Shown here piece after piece: positions 47,600 through 57,928 of a stretch of DNA of 64,000 nucleotides (its first letter is position 1; the number at the start of each line of letters is the position of its first letter). The stretch is from Holosporaceae bacterium (lineage in GTDB: Bacteria > Pseudomonadota > Alphaproteobacteria > UBA3830), in contig JAIRZM010000003.1 in the NCBI GenBank assembly GCA_031267235.1, positions 1 through 64,000 on the forward strand. Direction: 5' to 3'. The notes under the pieces are model-generated. The model searched no databases and was not told where the DNA came from. It was given only the letters and a program-made list of their open reading frames with translations. The position numbers were made by a program, and so were the translations under genes.

Positions 47600-48300
47600 T
47601 TTTGCACCAGCTGTTCTTTTAGTTTTTTTAGCATTTTCTCCGCTGCGTCATACTCGGCGCTTTTTTTGGAATTTCCGATTCCCGTCGTCGCTAATCCAGC
47701 AGCTTTTACCTCTATTTTAAAGGTTGGATCATGCGGCTTGCCGATCATTTCAATTAAACCATAGATGGGCAGTTCTTTGCGAGCCGACTGCATAATTTCT
47801 TGCAATTGAGTTTTGAAATCTTTTTTTTTATGCTCTAGCTGAGTAATACTCTTGCCCCAAAGCTTAGCTACTACCGCGCTGGTTGTTTCGAAGTTAGAAT
47901 CCAAAAATATTGATCCCAGAACAGCTTCCATCATATCTGCTATGGCGGATGAATTTCTATCCTTTGATATAAAAAAATCTTTTGGAATTGAAAAGCAATC
48001 TATAATTTTTTTCTTTTTGCATAGATTTATGATGAAATCCGTTCCAGCCAGCGTAGCCATTCTAATGGCAAGACTTCCTTCGCTATCCTGTGGAAATTTT
48101 TTGTATAATATGCTGGAAATTGCTAGGCCAAGAACTCTGTCTCCTAAAAATTCCAAATGCTCAAAATTTCTGATGGAAATTTTGTTTGCCTTTCCGAGAC
48201 TGGGATGAAATATGGCCGTAGAAATCAATTGCAAACTTTTGAACTTATAGTCGAGGATATTCTCCAGCGCAGCTATACCATCGGATACTGCGGCATTCAT
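47596..48300 (-). CDS. rnc: Ribonuclease III
   Basis: NFEHLEFLGDRVLGLAIS signature, dsRNA-binding C-terminus. Confidence 0.95.
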   Translation of the reverse strand: MNAAVSDGIAALENILDYKFKSLQLISTAIFHPSLGKANKISIRNFEHLEFLGDRVLGLAISSILYKKFPQDSEGSLAIRMATLAGTDFIINLCKKKKIIDCFSIPKDFFISKDRNSSAIADMMEAVLGSIFLDSNFETTSAVVAKLWGKSITQLEHKKKDFKTQLQEIMQSARKELPIYGLIEMIGKPHDPTFKIEVKAAGLATTGIGNSKKSAEYDAAEKMLKKLKEQLVQN

Positions 48301-49142
48301 TAAATGATCCTCTGAAGTATGCGACTATATCTTATATTTTGAAGCCACAACCAGAATTCCCATAATTTTACCCCATTCGCTATGGAATATACAGTGCAGA
48401 GAGCCCGCCCCATGAGATTTTCTTTTGGTATAAAACCTAGACCACAGCGGGAGTCCTTTGAGCAATCGCGATTGTCTCCCATCACGAAATAATGCCCCTG
48501 AGGCACTGTTACTTCATTGAAATTATTGGCTGTCGAGAACTTCATGGCATCGATGTAGGCGACCGTATGTGGCGGGACGTCTGCCAAAGGAAGCGTTTCT
48601 TCATAAAGATTCAGCTCCGTGAATCTGTGAGTCTGCGTATCATGATAAACCGTTTTATTCTTGAACGATAGTTTGGCCTCAACTCCGTTTACACTGATAA
48701 ATCCATTTTTCACACTTACTTTATCGCCGGGCAGCGCTATAACTCTTTTGATGAGATTAATGTCATTATTATCTGGTGTTTCCGTATCATGTGGATGTTT
48801 GAAAACTATCACTTCTCCTCGCTTTACATTGTTTTTGAAAAATCTACGCCCAGAGAATAGGTTTGGACTGAACCATATGCTGTGCTTGCTATAGCCATAG
48901 GTCCACTTCTCCACCAGCGGCATGTCTCCAATTAATAAGGTTGGAACCATTGAGCTAGAGGGAACTATATACCAGTCAAATACAAAAAACCTGAATATTG
49001 AAAAAAAAAATATAAAAACAACGATGAAGCGAAGATCTTCCTTAAACTGACCTGGCTTAGTTGAATTTACTTTTTTATTATTCTTGTAGCGAAAACCCCC
49101 GCCAACGATTCTTTTTGCTTTTTTTAGAAAATCATCGAACAT
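48300..49142 (-). CDS. lepB: Signal peptidase I
   Basis: YIVPSSSMVPTLLIGD, INLIKRVIALPGDKV, YFVMGDNRDCSKDSR. Start inferred at 49142; ORF track start 49205. Confidence 0.94.
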   Translation of the reverse strand: MFDDFLKKAKRIVGGGFRYKNNKKVNSTKPGQFKEDLRFIVVFIFFFSIFRFFVFDWYIVPSSSMVPTLLIGDMPLVEKWTYGYSKHSIWFSPNLFSGRRFFKNNVKRGEVIVFKHPHDTETPDNNDINLIKRVIALPGDKVSVKNGFISVNGVEAKLSFKNKTVYHDTQTHRFTELNLYEETLPLADVPPHTVAYIDAMKFSTANNFNEVTVPQGHYFVMGDNRDCSKDSRCGLGFIPKENLMGRALCTVYSIANGVKLWEFWLWLQNIRYSRILQRII

Positions 49143-49146
49143 AATT

Positions 49147-49572
49147 TCAATCGTCTTTCTTAACTCGCTCTCGCTTTTCATGACGCTCTTGCGCTTCAAT
49201 GCCAAGCATGGCTACGGGTCTTGCCTCGAGCCTTTTCAAAGAAATTGGCTCTCCTGTTTCTTCGCAATAGCCATAGTTGCCGTTTTTAATTCTCGAAAGC
49301 GCTTCGTCTATTTTGCGAATTAGCTTGTAGGCCCTTTCTTTGCTGCGCAGTTCATAGGTAAGTTCGGTTTCGGTGGAGGCTCTGTCGGCTGTATCGGTGC
49401 AGGTTTCGCCATCACTTTGCAACTGCTCGATAACATCGCCGTTGTTTTTTTGCAGCTCATCTCTCCAACCCACAAGTCTACGCCGGAAATACTCACGTTG
49501 AAGGTTGTTCATGAACTCTTCGCTCTCCAAAGGCCTATAACCATCCGGCAATTCACAAATTCTCTCGTCCAT
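49147..49572 (-). CDS. dksA: DksA/TraR family RNA polymerase-binding transcription factor
   Basis: YRRRLVGWRDEL-type coiled coil, DRASTETELTYELRSKERAYKLIRKIDEALSRIKNGNYGYCEETGEPISLKRLEARPVA. Confidence 0.92.
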   Translation of the reverse strand: MDERICELPDGYRPLESEEFMNNLQREYFRRRLVGWRDELQKNNGDVIEQLQSDGETCTDTADRASTETELTYELRSKERAYKLIRKIDEALSRIKNGNYGYCEETGEPISLKRLEARPVAMLGIEAQERHEKRERVKKDD

Positions 49573-49596
49573 GTTTAAACCCCGCAAAAGTAAAAT

Positions 49597-49953
49597 CTAC
49601 CCAAGAGCTACTTTTACCTGATTAACAATTTCACGGAAGGTTGCCTTGTCGTTGATGGCCAGCTCAGACAGAACCTTTCTATCCAAAGATATCTTTGCTT
49701 TTTTCAAACCACAAATGAACTGAGAATATTTCATGCCATATTCTCTAACTGCGGCATTAACTCTGATAATCCAGAGCTTCCGCAAATCTCGCCTTTTGTT
49801 GCGTCGATCACGATAGGCAAACTGCATCGCCTTTTCCAATCTTTCCAGCGCTGAACGATAGCAATTATTGGAACGGCCAATGTAGCCTTTTGTGAGTTTT
49901 AGCACCTTCTTATGGCGAGCGTGCGCAGTTACTCCTCTTTTTACTCGTGACAT
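49597..49953 (-). CDS. rplT: 50S ribosomal protein L20
   Basis: [27 protein letters not shown]...[31 protein letters not shown]. Confidence 0.98.
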   Translation of the reverse strand: MSRVKRGVTAHARHKKVLKLTKGYIGRSNNCYRSALERLEKAMQFAYRDRRNKRRDLRKLWIIRVNAAVREYGMKYSQFICGLKKAKISLDRKVLSELAINDKATFREIVNQVKVALG

Positions 49954-49963
49954 CTCTTACTCC

Positions 49964-50161
49964 TTATTTGTATGGCATATACTTCGAAATATTTTTGCTG
50001 TCGCTGGAGCTTAAAATCATAGTGCCGCGGGCCTGCCTTTTCATTTTCTGGGACCGTTTCCTTAGATTATGCCTCTTGAAGGCTGGCTGAGCTATCACTT
50101 TTCCAGATGAACTGAAGTTAAAACGCTTTTTTGCTGCGCTTTTGCTCTTTAACTTAGGCAT
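49964..50161 (-). CDS. rpmI: 50S ribosomal protein L35
   Basis: [43 protein letters not shown]. Confidence 0.96.
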   Translation of the reverse strand: MPKLKSKSAAKKRFNFSSSGKVIAQPAFKRHNLRKRSQKMKRQARGTMILSSSDSKNISKYMPYK

Positions 50162-50442
50162 TTTTACCTCCTACACTTGCAACACACACATTTAACAAAA
50201 GTCCCAACGCGTAAAAACCATTGCCCACCGGACACTTCCGTTATGGTATCTTATAGCAGATACGAAGCAAAATTAAAACTATTAGTTCACCAAATAGCGT
50301 AGTCACAAGATTTGTTGATATAGCTCTGGGTTACTATGAATATCAAGCGAATATATCATATGATATGCGTAATGTAATCCAATACCTAGACATAATTTAG
50401 AATAAATTATATCATTCATCGACTAGCGATGTATCTTAATAT

Positions 50443-51849
50443 ATGGAGAAGCGCATGAGACGTTATCGTAGCGGGAAAATAGTTGCGACTATCGGTCCGG
50501 CCAGCTGTGACCCAAACAATCTGGAACGCCTGCTTTTGGGAGGCGTAGACGTGTTTCGATTGAATTTTTCACATGGCTCCCACGTCGGCCATGAACAAGC
50601 GTATAACGCCATACGCTCTCTGGGAAAGAAGCACCACTATTTTCCTGCAATTTTAGCCGATCTGCAGGGGCCAAAACTAAGGGTCGGTCAATTTGAAAAC
50701 GATAAAATTATCCTGGAAGCTGGAGATATCTTCAGCTTTGATCTGGATAGCGCTCCAGGCAATACGCGCCGCGTTAATCTTCCGCATCCGGAGATTCTCG
50801 AGGCTTTGCAGGTTGGATCTTCTCTGCTGCTAGATGACGGCAAGTTGCGCTTTGAGGTTTTGTCCTGTAATCCCGAATATGCGGAGGTGAAAGTTTTGGT
50901 TGGCGGTCCACTATCAAACCGAAAAGGTGTAAATGTGCCCCATGTTATGCTGCCAATTCCTGCTTTAACAGAGAAAGATCGTCGAGATCTAGATTTTGCT
51001 CTGGGACTCGGCGTAGATTGGGTAGCTCTTTCATTTGTCCAAAGCGTAGACGACGTAGAAAACGCGAAAAAAATTATTAACGGAAAAGCCGGAGTCATAT
51101 CCAAGCTGGAAAAGCCGTTGGCCATTGAGGCTCTCGAGCCGATTGTGAACGCTTCGGACGCCATCATGATTGCCCGCGGCGATCTGGGAGTGGAGATGGA
51201 TCCAGAGGATGTGCCTGCCATTCAAAGGCGTATAATCAATGTTTGCCATCGCCTTGGAAGGCCTGTCATAGTGGCTACGCAGATGTTAGAATCCATGATT
51301 ACCGCTCCTAGCCCGACCAGAGCAGAGGTATCAGATGTGGCAACGGCGGTTTACAGCGGTGCAGACGCTACCATGCTTTCGGCGGAAAGCGCATCCGGTC
51401 AGTATCCATTGGAAGCCATTGATATTATGTCCAAAATCATAGCAAAGACAGAGTCTGATCCATACTGCATACGACGTTTGGAGGATGATACACAGTTGCC
51501 CCATAGAAGCATTCTGGATGCGCTGTGCATCGCAGCCAAAGATGCGGCTGAATTCTCCTGCGCCAGCGCGCTGGTATTGTTCACGGATTCATTTGAAGCC
51601 GTTGTTAGATGTTCCCGAATGCGGCCACGCGTTCCCATCATACTGGTGGCAGGTTCGGAAATTCTCGCTTCCAGAGCTGGATTGTGCAATGGGATCTACG
51701 CTGTGACAGCAAAAAAAGAGTTCGATGTGGAAAAAATTTGCAAAACTGCAAAGGATATCGTAGCGGAACGTCAATTTGCCGCCGTAGGCGATACCATCGT
51801 TATTTTAAATGATATTTCTGGAAATTCACTGAACATTTGCATGCTCTAG
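50443..51849 (+). CDS. pyk: Pyruvate kinase
   Basis: IVATIGPASCDP, DVFRLNFSHGSHVGH, VISKLEKPLAIEALEPIVNASDAIMIARGDLGVE. Confidence 0.97.
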   Translation: MEKRMRRYRSGKIVATIGPASCDPNNLERLLLGGVDVFRLNFSHGSHVGHEQAYNAIRSLGKKHHYFPAILADLQGPKLRVGQFENDKIILEAGDIFSFDLDSAPGNTRRVNLPHPEILEALQVGSSLLLDDGKLRFEVLSCNPEYAEVKVLVGGPLSNRKGVNVPHVMLPIPALTEKDRRDLDFALGLGVDWVALSFVQSVDDVENAKKIINGKAGVISKLEKPLAIEALEPIVNASDAIMIARGDLGVEMDPEDVPAIQRRIINVCHRLGRPVIVATQMLESMITAPSPTRAEVSDVATAVYSGADATMLSAESASGQYPLEAIDIMSKIIAKTESDPYCIRRLEDDTQLPHRSILDALCIAAKDAAEFSCASALVLFTDSFEAVVRCSRMRPRVPIILVAGSEILASRAGLCNGIYAVTAKKEFDVEKICKTAKDIVAERQFAAVGDTIVILNDISGNSLNICML

Positions 51850-51926
51850 CGCAGATCCAGATCCATATTTTAATTTCGTCACTTTTATGATACCGTCCTG
51901 TCGACGTTTGTGAAGAAGGAAACGAT

Positions 51927-52166
51927 ATGAGCGAAAATATAGCTGCTAAAGTTAAAGCAATTATTGCCGATAAATTAGGAGTAGAAGCATCGAAGGTAAA
52001 GGAAGAAGCTCGCTTCATCGATGACTTGGGAGCGGATAGTTTGGATACTGTGGAGCTGGTTATGACTCTGGAAGAGGAGTTCGACATAGAAATTTCCAAC
52101 GATGAAGGTCAGGAAATTCAGTCGGTCGGGGATGCAATATCCTTTATTCAAACCAAATGCAAATAA
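51927..52166 (+). CDS. acpP: Acyl carrier protein
   Basis: [25 protein letters not shown] phosphopantetheine site. Confidence 0.97.
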   Translation: MSENIAAKVKAIIADKLGVEASKVKEEARFIDDLGADSLDTVELVMTLEEEFDIEISNDEGQEIQSVGDAISFIQTKCK

Positions 52167-52180
52167 AATAAGACGACAAT

Positions 52181-53452
52181 ATGAAGAGGGTGGTAGTCAC
52201 AGGGCTTGGCATGGTATCTCCCCTTGCGGCCAACGTGCGCGAATCTTGGCGACGTCTTTTGAATTGCGAATCCGGAATAAGCAGGATCACTTCCTTCGAC
52301 GTGAGTGATCTCAGCTGTCAAATAGCTGGGCAGGTGCCGTCTGTCGGCGCTGAAGAGTGTCGAGATCAATCCATATCTTTTGATCCGCTACGCTATGTTT
52401 CTTCAAAGGATCTAGGCCGAATGGATATGTTCATCGTGTATGCCATTGCCGCCGCCACTGAGGCCATGAATGATGCTGGCATAGTCGATCTTTCGGAAGA
52501 AGAAAAAGAGAGAGTCGGCGTAATTGTTGGATCCGGTATCGGCGGATTGCAGGCCATCTACGACACTTCTATTGCCCTCAAAGAAAACGGCGCTCGAAGG
52601 GTTACGCCTTTTTTTATTCCATCTTCATTAATAAATTTAGCTGCCGGTCACGTTTCCATTCGTTTTGGACTTAAGGGGCCAAACCATGCGGTGGTTACTG
52701 CTTGCTCCTCCGGTAGCCATGCCATAGGAGATGCGGCTCGCATAATTCAGGTTGGCGCTGCCGATGTCATGGTTGCCGGTGGAACAGAAGCGGCCATTTG
52801 CCGGATCGGTGTGGCCGGGTTTGCCGCTGCGCGAGCTCTATCTACTGGAAGAAACGACACCCCCCAAGAAGCCTCCAGGCCGTGGGATAAATCTAGGGAT
52901 GGATTTGTCATGGGAGAAGGCGCCGGAATCTTGATTCTGGAAGAGTTGGAACATGCCCAAAAGCGAGGAGCAAAAATTTATGGAGAAATGATTGGCTACG
53001 GCATGTCCGGAGACGCCTATCATATGACTGCTCCTTCACCGGATGGAGAAGGAGCTTACAGGGCCATGAAGGCGTCTCTTGGATCGGCGAACATTTCGGC
53101 GAATCAAATAGATTACGTAAATGCCCATGGAACATCTACTCCTTTGGGAGATACCATAGAATTACGGGCTCTGGAACGCATTTTGGAAGGTAAAGTTGGC
53201 ACTTCGGTGTCATCCACCAAATCCGCCGTTGGACATTTACTCGGAGCAGCTGGTGCAGTAGAGGCAATTTTTTCACTGTTAGCCATAAGAGATCAAGTTG
53301 CTCCTCCCACGCTAAATTTGCATGATTCGGAGGAGACTTTTCTGGATTTGGTTCCGTTGCAGCCCCGGGAAAGGCAAATTCACTTTGCCATGTCGAACTC
53401 ATTCGGATTTGGCGGAACGAATGCAAGTTTGGTATTTAAAATTTTTGGGTAA
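52181..53452 (+). CDS. fabF: 3-oxoacyl-ACP synthase II
   Basis: KRVVVTGLGMVSPLA, TACSSGSHAIGDA, VNAHGTSTPLGD, SSTKSAVGHLLGAAGAVEAIF, NSFGFGGTNASLVF. Confidence 0.97.
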   Translation: MKRVVVTGLGMVSPLAANVRESWRRLLNCESGISRITSFDVSDLSCQIAGQVPSVGAEECRDQSISFDPLRYVSSKDLGRMDMFIVYAIAAATEAMNDAGIVDLSEEEKERVGVIVGSGIGGLQAIYDTSIALKENGARRVTPFFIPSSLINLAAGHVSIRFGLKGPNHAVVTACSSGSHAIGDAARIIQVGAADVMVAGGTEAAICRIGVAGFAAARALSTGRNDTPQEASRPWDKSRDGFVMGEGAGILILEELEHAQKRGAKIYGEMIGYGMSGDAYHMTAPSPDGEGAYRAMKASLGSANISANQIDYVNAHGTSTPLGDTIELRALERILEGKVGTSVSSTKSAVGHLLGAAGAVEAIFSLLAIRDQVAPPTLNLHDSEETFLDLVPLQPRERQIHFAMSNSFGFGGTNASLVFKIFG

Positions 53453-53467
53453 TGATATGAAAACGTC

Positions 53468-54475
53468 GTGAAAGCCAACAAAATCATATGCTTTTTGGTA
53501 TTCTTTTTAGTGTGGTGCACTCTTACGTCTCTGTTTTTTGTTTGCTCCATCTATAGAAAAACGTCCTATATTCCAGAGAAAAATATTATACTCGAAAATA
53601 CCAGCGATGACGCCGTAGCGCATCTTCTGATCATTACAAAATTGTCCCGTAACATATTAATAGCCAAGGCTGCAGTAAAATTTTTGCGACTGTTTAACTG
53701 CAGGGCGAAGTTTGGAGAATACGAGCTGCCGCACTACGTCTCATTGGCAGAAGCTTTGGAAATTTTCGCTTCCGGTAAAAGCGTAATGCATAAAATAACT
53801 ATACCGGAAGGTTTCTCCGTAATTCAGACTCTACGTCGACTGCAAAAAAATGAGTTTTTACTGGGAGAAATCAACGAAACTCCGACAGAAGGCTCTCTTT
53901 TGCCGGATACCTATTGCTTCAAATACCCAACCACCAAACAGCAAATAATATTTATGGCCCAAAAAGCAATGCGAGAATTTATGCAGCAGGAATGGCCGCG
54001 GAGGTCCACAATATGCAGTCTAAAAACTCCGCAAGAAGCGCTGATTCTGGCGTCCATAATAGAAAAAGAGACATATCTAGAGCGGGAAATGGTGGCCGGA
54101 GTTTATCTGCACAGACTAAAAATAGGCATGCGATTACAGTCCTGCCCCACCGCCATATACGCTCACAAAAGGGGCGAAACTTTTGGACGAAGCCTAAAAT
54201 ACAACGATCTGAAAATTCAGGATCCTCATAACACTTATCTGCATAGAGGACTACCACCAACTCCAATCGCCAATCCCGGAAGAGAAAGCATTCTTGCCGC
54301 ATTGCACCCGCAGGAGACGGAAAATCTCTTTTTTGTATGCGACGGTTTGGGTGGGCACCTATTTTCCAGAACCTTTGACGAACACAAGCGCAACATAAGA
54401 GCCAAAAGTAAAATTTCCGCCAAGCCAACGGCAATAACCGGAAATCATCGCTCGAGCGAAAAACAGCGGGATTGA
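53468..54475 (+). CDS. mltG: Endolytic transglycosylase MltG
   Basis: ITIPEGFSVIQTLRRL, EGSLLPDTYCF, LILASIIEKETYLEREMVAGVYLHRL, MRLQSCPTAIYA, NTYLHRGLPPTPIANPGRESILAALHP. Confidence 0.94.
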   Translation: MKANKIICFLVFFLVWCTLTSLFFVCSIYRKTSYIPEKNIILENTSDDAVAHLLIITKLSRNILIAKAAVKFLRLFNCRAKFGEYELPHYVSLAEALEIFASGKSVMHKITIPEGFSVIQTLRRLQKNEFLLGEINETPTEGSLLPDTYCFKYPTTKQQIIFMAQKAMREFMQQEWPRRSTICSLKTPQEALILASIIEKETYLEREMVAGVYLHRLKIGMRLQSCPTAIYAHKRGETFGRSLKYNDLKIQDPHNTYLHRGLPPTPIANPGRESILAALHPQETENLFFVCDGLGGHLFSRTFDEHKRNIRAKSKISAKPTAITGNHRSSEKQRD

Positions 54476-54503
54476 AATTTGTCGCAAATCTTTTCCGGCA
54501 CTT

Positions 54504-54535
54504 TTGCATTTTTCTGCATTCGTATGTAGGATAAT
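54504..54535 (+). promoter_or_regulatory. Possible sigma70-like promoter of clpB
   Basis: TTGCAT - 17 nt - TAGGAT upstream of the clpB ATG at 54586. Confidence 0.3.
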
Positions 54536-54585
54536 CTCCGCAACTCGCGATAAAAATTTAGGAAAGGACTGCGAGAAAAGTTAGC

Positions 54586-56742
54586 ATGAATAAAACGGTC
54601 AACACGGAAAATGCGGAATCTGGCGTTAGCGCGCTCGCTCGGTATGCTAAGGATCTTACTCAGCTGGCAAATGAGGGGAAATTGGATCCGGTTATTGGCC
54701 GTGATGAAGAAATCAGAAGGACCATGCAGGTTTTGTCGCGGCGCACAAAAAATAATCCCATCTTAATTGGTGAACCAGGAGTTGGAAAAACTGCCATCGC
54801 CGAAGGGTTGGCTACGAGAATAGTTAGAGAGGATGTTCCAGATTCCATAAGAAACAAGAAAATAATGTCGCTGGATTTTGGACTATTGATTGCCGGAGCT
54901 AAGTTCCGCGGCGAATTTGAAGAGCGACTCAAAGCTCTTCTGCATGAGGTATCCGAAAGCAACAATGTTATTCTATTCATTGATGAAATTCATACGTTGA
55001 TTGGTGCCGGGCAAACGGAAGGGGCCATGGACGCATCCAATATGCTGAAGCCTGCTCTTGCTCGCGGCGAACTGAGGTGCATAGGATCCACAACGCTTGA
55101 CGAATACCGCCAATACATAGAAAAAGATACGGCCTTTGCTCGTAGATTTCAGCCGGTTTTTGTGAATGAACCAAGTCTCCTGGATTCAATTTCCATACTA
55201 CGCGGCCTAAAGGAAAAGTACGAGCTTCATCATGGAGTGCGCATAAGTGATTCGGCAGTAATTGCCGCTTGTTCCTACTCGAACAAATACATCAGCGATA
55301 GATTCCTTCCGGATAAGGCCATTGACCTGATGGACGAGGCTGCCAGCAGGCTAAAAATGGTTATGGATTCCAAGCCGGAAGAGGTGGACGAACTAGATCG
55401 CAAAATTATGCAACTGAAAATCGAACAAGAGGTGTTGAAAAAAGAGAGCGACGCTTCATCCCAAGAACGACTCGCAAAAATTCAGTCCGAGCTGGAGTCT
55501 CTGGAAAGACAATCGCTGGAATTGAACGAGCGCTGGAATTTAGAAAAGAAAAATATCGATGAAGTGAAAAATGTGAAAAATAAGATTGAGGAAACTAAGC
55601 AGGATGCGGAAATCGCTCAACGAAACGCCGATTTCGCCAAAGCCGGCGAGCTGTTGTATAGCATACTGCCAAAGCTACAATCAAAATTGAATGAACTTCA
55701 ACAGGAACAGTCGCATATTCGGAAACACAACGAAGTCACCGACGACGATATAGCGGTGGTCGTATCGCGCTGGACAGGAATTCCAGTGGAAAGAATGCTG
55801 TTGGAGGAAAAAGAGCGGCTCCTTTCCATAGAGTCTAGGCTGCGGGAATTGGTGGTGGGACAGGACGAGGCCATCGTCGCCGTGGCGGATTGTATTCGCA
55901 GATCTAGAGCTGGAATCTCTGATCCTAATAGGCCACTGGGATCATTTTTGTTTCTTGGGCCAACGGGAGTTGGAAAGACGGAGTTATGCAAAGCGTTGGC
56001 TCAATTCCTTTTCGATGAGAAAAATAGCATGATAAGGATCGACATGTCCGAATACATGGAGAGGCATTCGGTTTCCCGATTGATCGGCGCTCCTCCGGGA
56101 TACGTTGGTTATGAGCAGGGTGGCGAGCTCACGGAAGCCGTTAGGAGGCGTCCCTACGCAGTGATTCTATTTGATGAAATTGAAAAAGCGCACAACGACG
56201 TTTTCAATATCCTGTTGCAGATGCTGGACGAAGGGCGCTTAACCGATGGACTCGGCCATAATGTTAACTTTAAAAACACAATCATTGTCCTCACCTCCAA
56301 TCTGGGATATGAATTTTTTCAGAACCAATCTCTATCAAAGGAAGCCTTGTCATCCGCAGTGATGGAAACGGTGCGCGCAGCCTTTAGGCCGGAGTTGATA
56401 AATCGATTGGACGAAATAATAGTCTTTAACTCGCTTTCCCAAGAAAATATGAAAGGTATTGTGGAAATACAATTGCTGGGTCTTGCCGCAAGACTAGAAG
56501 AGAAAAAAATTGCCATTTCCTTCGGTGAAAATCTTAAAAATTGGCTTTGTGAAATCGGTTACGACCGGACATATGGTGCCCGTCCTCTCAAAAGATGTAT
56601 TCAAAAGGAACTTCACGATCTGATAGCACGCAAAATCATCGCCATGGAGTTGTCGGAGGGATCGAAAATAGCAGTCGATCGCAGAGACGGAGTCGTTAGC
56701 GTTGATTACTTGAGTGCTGGAAAGGATTTCATTGGGAAATGA
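54586..56742 (+). CDS. clpB: ClpB-type AAA+ disaggregase lacking the N-terminal Clp-N domain
   Basis: Begins ...[55 protein letters not shown]; two AAA+ modules and ClpB middle domain present; only ~22 aa precede the first module. Confidence 0.93.
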   Translation: MNKTVNTENAESGVSALARYAKDLTQLANEGKLDPVIGRDEEIRRTMQVLSRRTKNNPILIGEPGVGKTAIAEGLATRIVREDVPDSIRNKKIMSLDFGLLIAGAKFRGEFEERLKALLHEVSESNNVILFIDEIHTLIGAGQTEGAMDASNMLKPALARGELRCIGSTTLDEYRQYIEKDTAFARRFQPVFVNEPSLLDSISILRGLKEKYELHHGVRISDSAVIAACSYSNKYISDRFLPDKAIDLMDEAASRLKMVMDSKPEEVDELDRKIMQLKIEQEVLKKESDASSQERLAKIQSELESLERQSLELNERWNLEKKNIDEVKNVKNKIEETKQDAEIAQRNADFAKAGELLYSILPKLQSKLNELQQEQSHIRKHNEVTDDDIAVVVSRWTGIPVERMLLEEKERLLSIESRLRELVVGQDEAIVAVADCIRRSRAGISDPNRPLGSFLFLGPTGVGKTELCKALAQFLFDEKNSMIRIDMSEYMERHSVSRLIGAPPGYVGYEQGGELTEAVRRRPYAVILFDEIEKAHNDVFNILLQMLDEGRLTDGLGHNVNFKNTIIVLTSNLGYEFFQNQSLSKEALSSAVMETVRAAFRPELINRLDEIIVFNSLSQENMKGIVEIQLLGLAARLEEKKIAISFGENLKNWLCEIGYDRTYGARPLKRCIQKELHDLIARKIIAMELSEGSKIAVDRRDGVVSVDYLSAGKDFIGK

Positions 56743-56840
56743 GTTATTGGCACGACATTACGTCGCAATTGCTGCGCACTGGAGCGTTCGAAAACTGGAG
56801 GCGAGTTGAACAAAAAAATTAGATGTAGTAGAAACAGAAC

Positions 56841-57863
56841 ATGAAATACACTGATGGTGTTAGTGTGATTAGTATTTTAAGTTGTTTTTTCCCTACAACT
56901 GTCGTTTTTGTGGATGATGATCCGGTGTTTTCGGAGCTCATGAGCAGGGCGCTGCAACTCAAAAATCTAACATTCAAAAAATTTACTAATCCACTAGAAG
57001 CGCTGGATTTTATAAATGAAACGTCGGCTTCCAATTACTTGGATTACTCCAGTTTGTTCCGCAGCGACGAAGAAGAGACTATGTCCGACTGGAAATCCAT
57101 CATGTTCAACATAAACAAATTGCATCAGAAGATTTATGATCTGGATAGATTCGCTCAAATTTCTGCCGTGGTGGTTGATTATGCAATGGAGCAAATGAAT
57201 GGAGTAGAGCTTTGCAAGTTCATTAAAGATAAAAACATACAGAGAATTCTTTTGACCGGCGCCGCAGATGAGAAAATAGGCGTTGAAGCTTTCGGTCGCG
57301 GCTACATAAATCACTTCATAAAAAAGGGATCGGAAAATTGTATCAAAAGCACTGAAAGCTGCGTAAGAAAATCCACCCACAATTACTTCAGCTTCTATAC
57401 GGATGATATTTTCAAACATTTATCCATCTACAAAAGAAATCATCTAAAGGATCCAGTTTTTGCAGGCTTCTTTTTTAGCGTTTGCGCAAGCAAGGGCTAT
57501 GAGGAGTACTATATGCTGGATAGTTTCGGGAGCTATTTGTTTCTGAATTCATATGGACAAGCTAGCTTGTTAAGCGTTCTCACGGAAGACGAGATGGAGA
57601 AAATAGTATCCGTCGGGCTAGAATCCGGAGAAATTGCGCAGGACGTTTGTGAGATTTTGCGCTCCCGAGAATATATGCTTGTTTCCCATAGTAGAACCGG
57701 TGAATTGCCTCCGGTTAGCGAATGGGCAAAATACGTTCAGCCGGCGCGCAAATTGGAGGGATATCAAACCTATTACTTCTCGCTAACTGACTCCAAGTAT
57801 CTTGACCTGGACTTTAAGGACGTGAAAAGTTTTGAGCTTTTCCAAAAAACCAGAAAACTCTAG
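56841..57863 (+). CDS. Response-regulator receiver protein with uncharacterised C-terminal domain
   Basis: VVFVDDDPVFSELMSRAL acidic pocket, VVVDYAMEQMNGVELCKFIKD phosphoacceptor, RILLTGAADE, NHFIKKGS. ~200 aa C-terminal region not recognised. Confidence 0.75.
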   Translation: MKYTDGVSVISILSCFFPTTVVFVDDDPVFSELMSRALQLKNLTFKKFTNPLEALDFINETSASNYLDYSSLFRSDEEETMSDWKSIMFNINKLHQKIYDLDRFAQISAVVVDYAMEQMNGVELCKFIKDKNIQRILLTGAADEKIGVEAFGRGYINHFIKKGSENCIKSTESCVRKSTHNYFSFYTDDIFKHLSIYKRNHLKDPVFAGFFFSVCASKGYEEYYMLDSFGSYLFLNSYGQASLLSVLTEDEMEKIVSVGLESGEIAQDVCEILRSREYMLVSHSRTGELPPVSEWAKYVQPARKLEGYQTYYFSLTDSKYLDLDFKDVKSFELFQKTRKL

Positions 57864-57928
57864 GGCCTATTTCGATCGCAGTTTATGTGCTAAGCTGTCC
57901 ATCGTACCTGAGATTGTTTGAGGAAAAT

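Noticed and set aside
54586-56742. T6SS ClpV (TssH)
   Set aside because: Motifs and middle domain match ClpB ([39 protein letters not shown]), and the N-domain that defines ClpV-sheath binding is absent.
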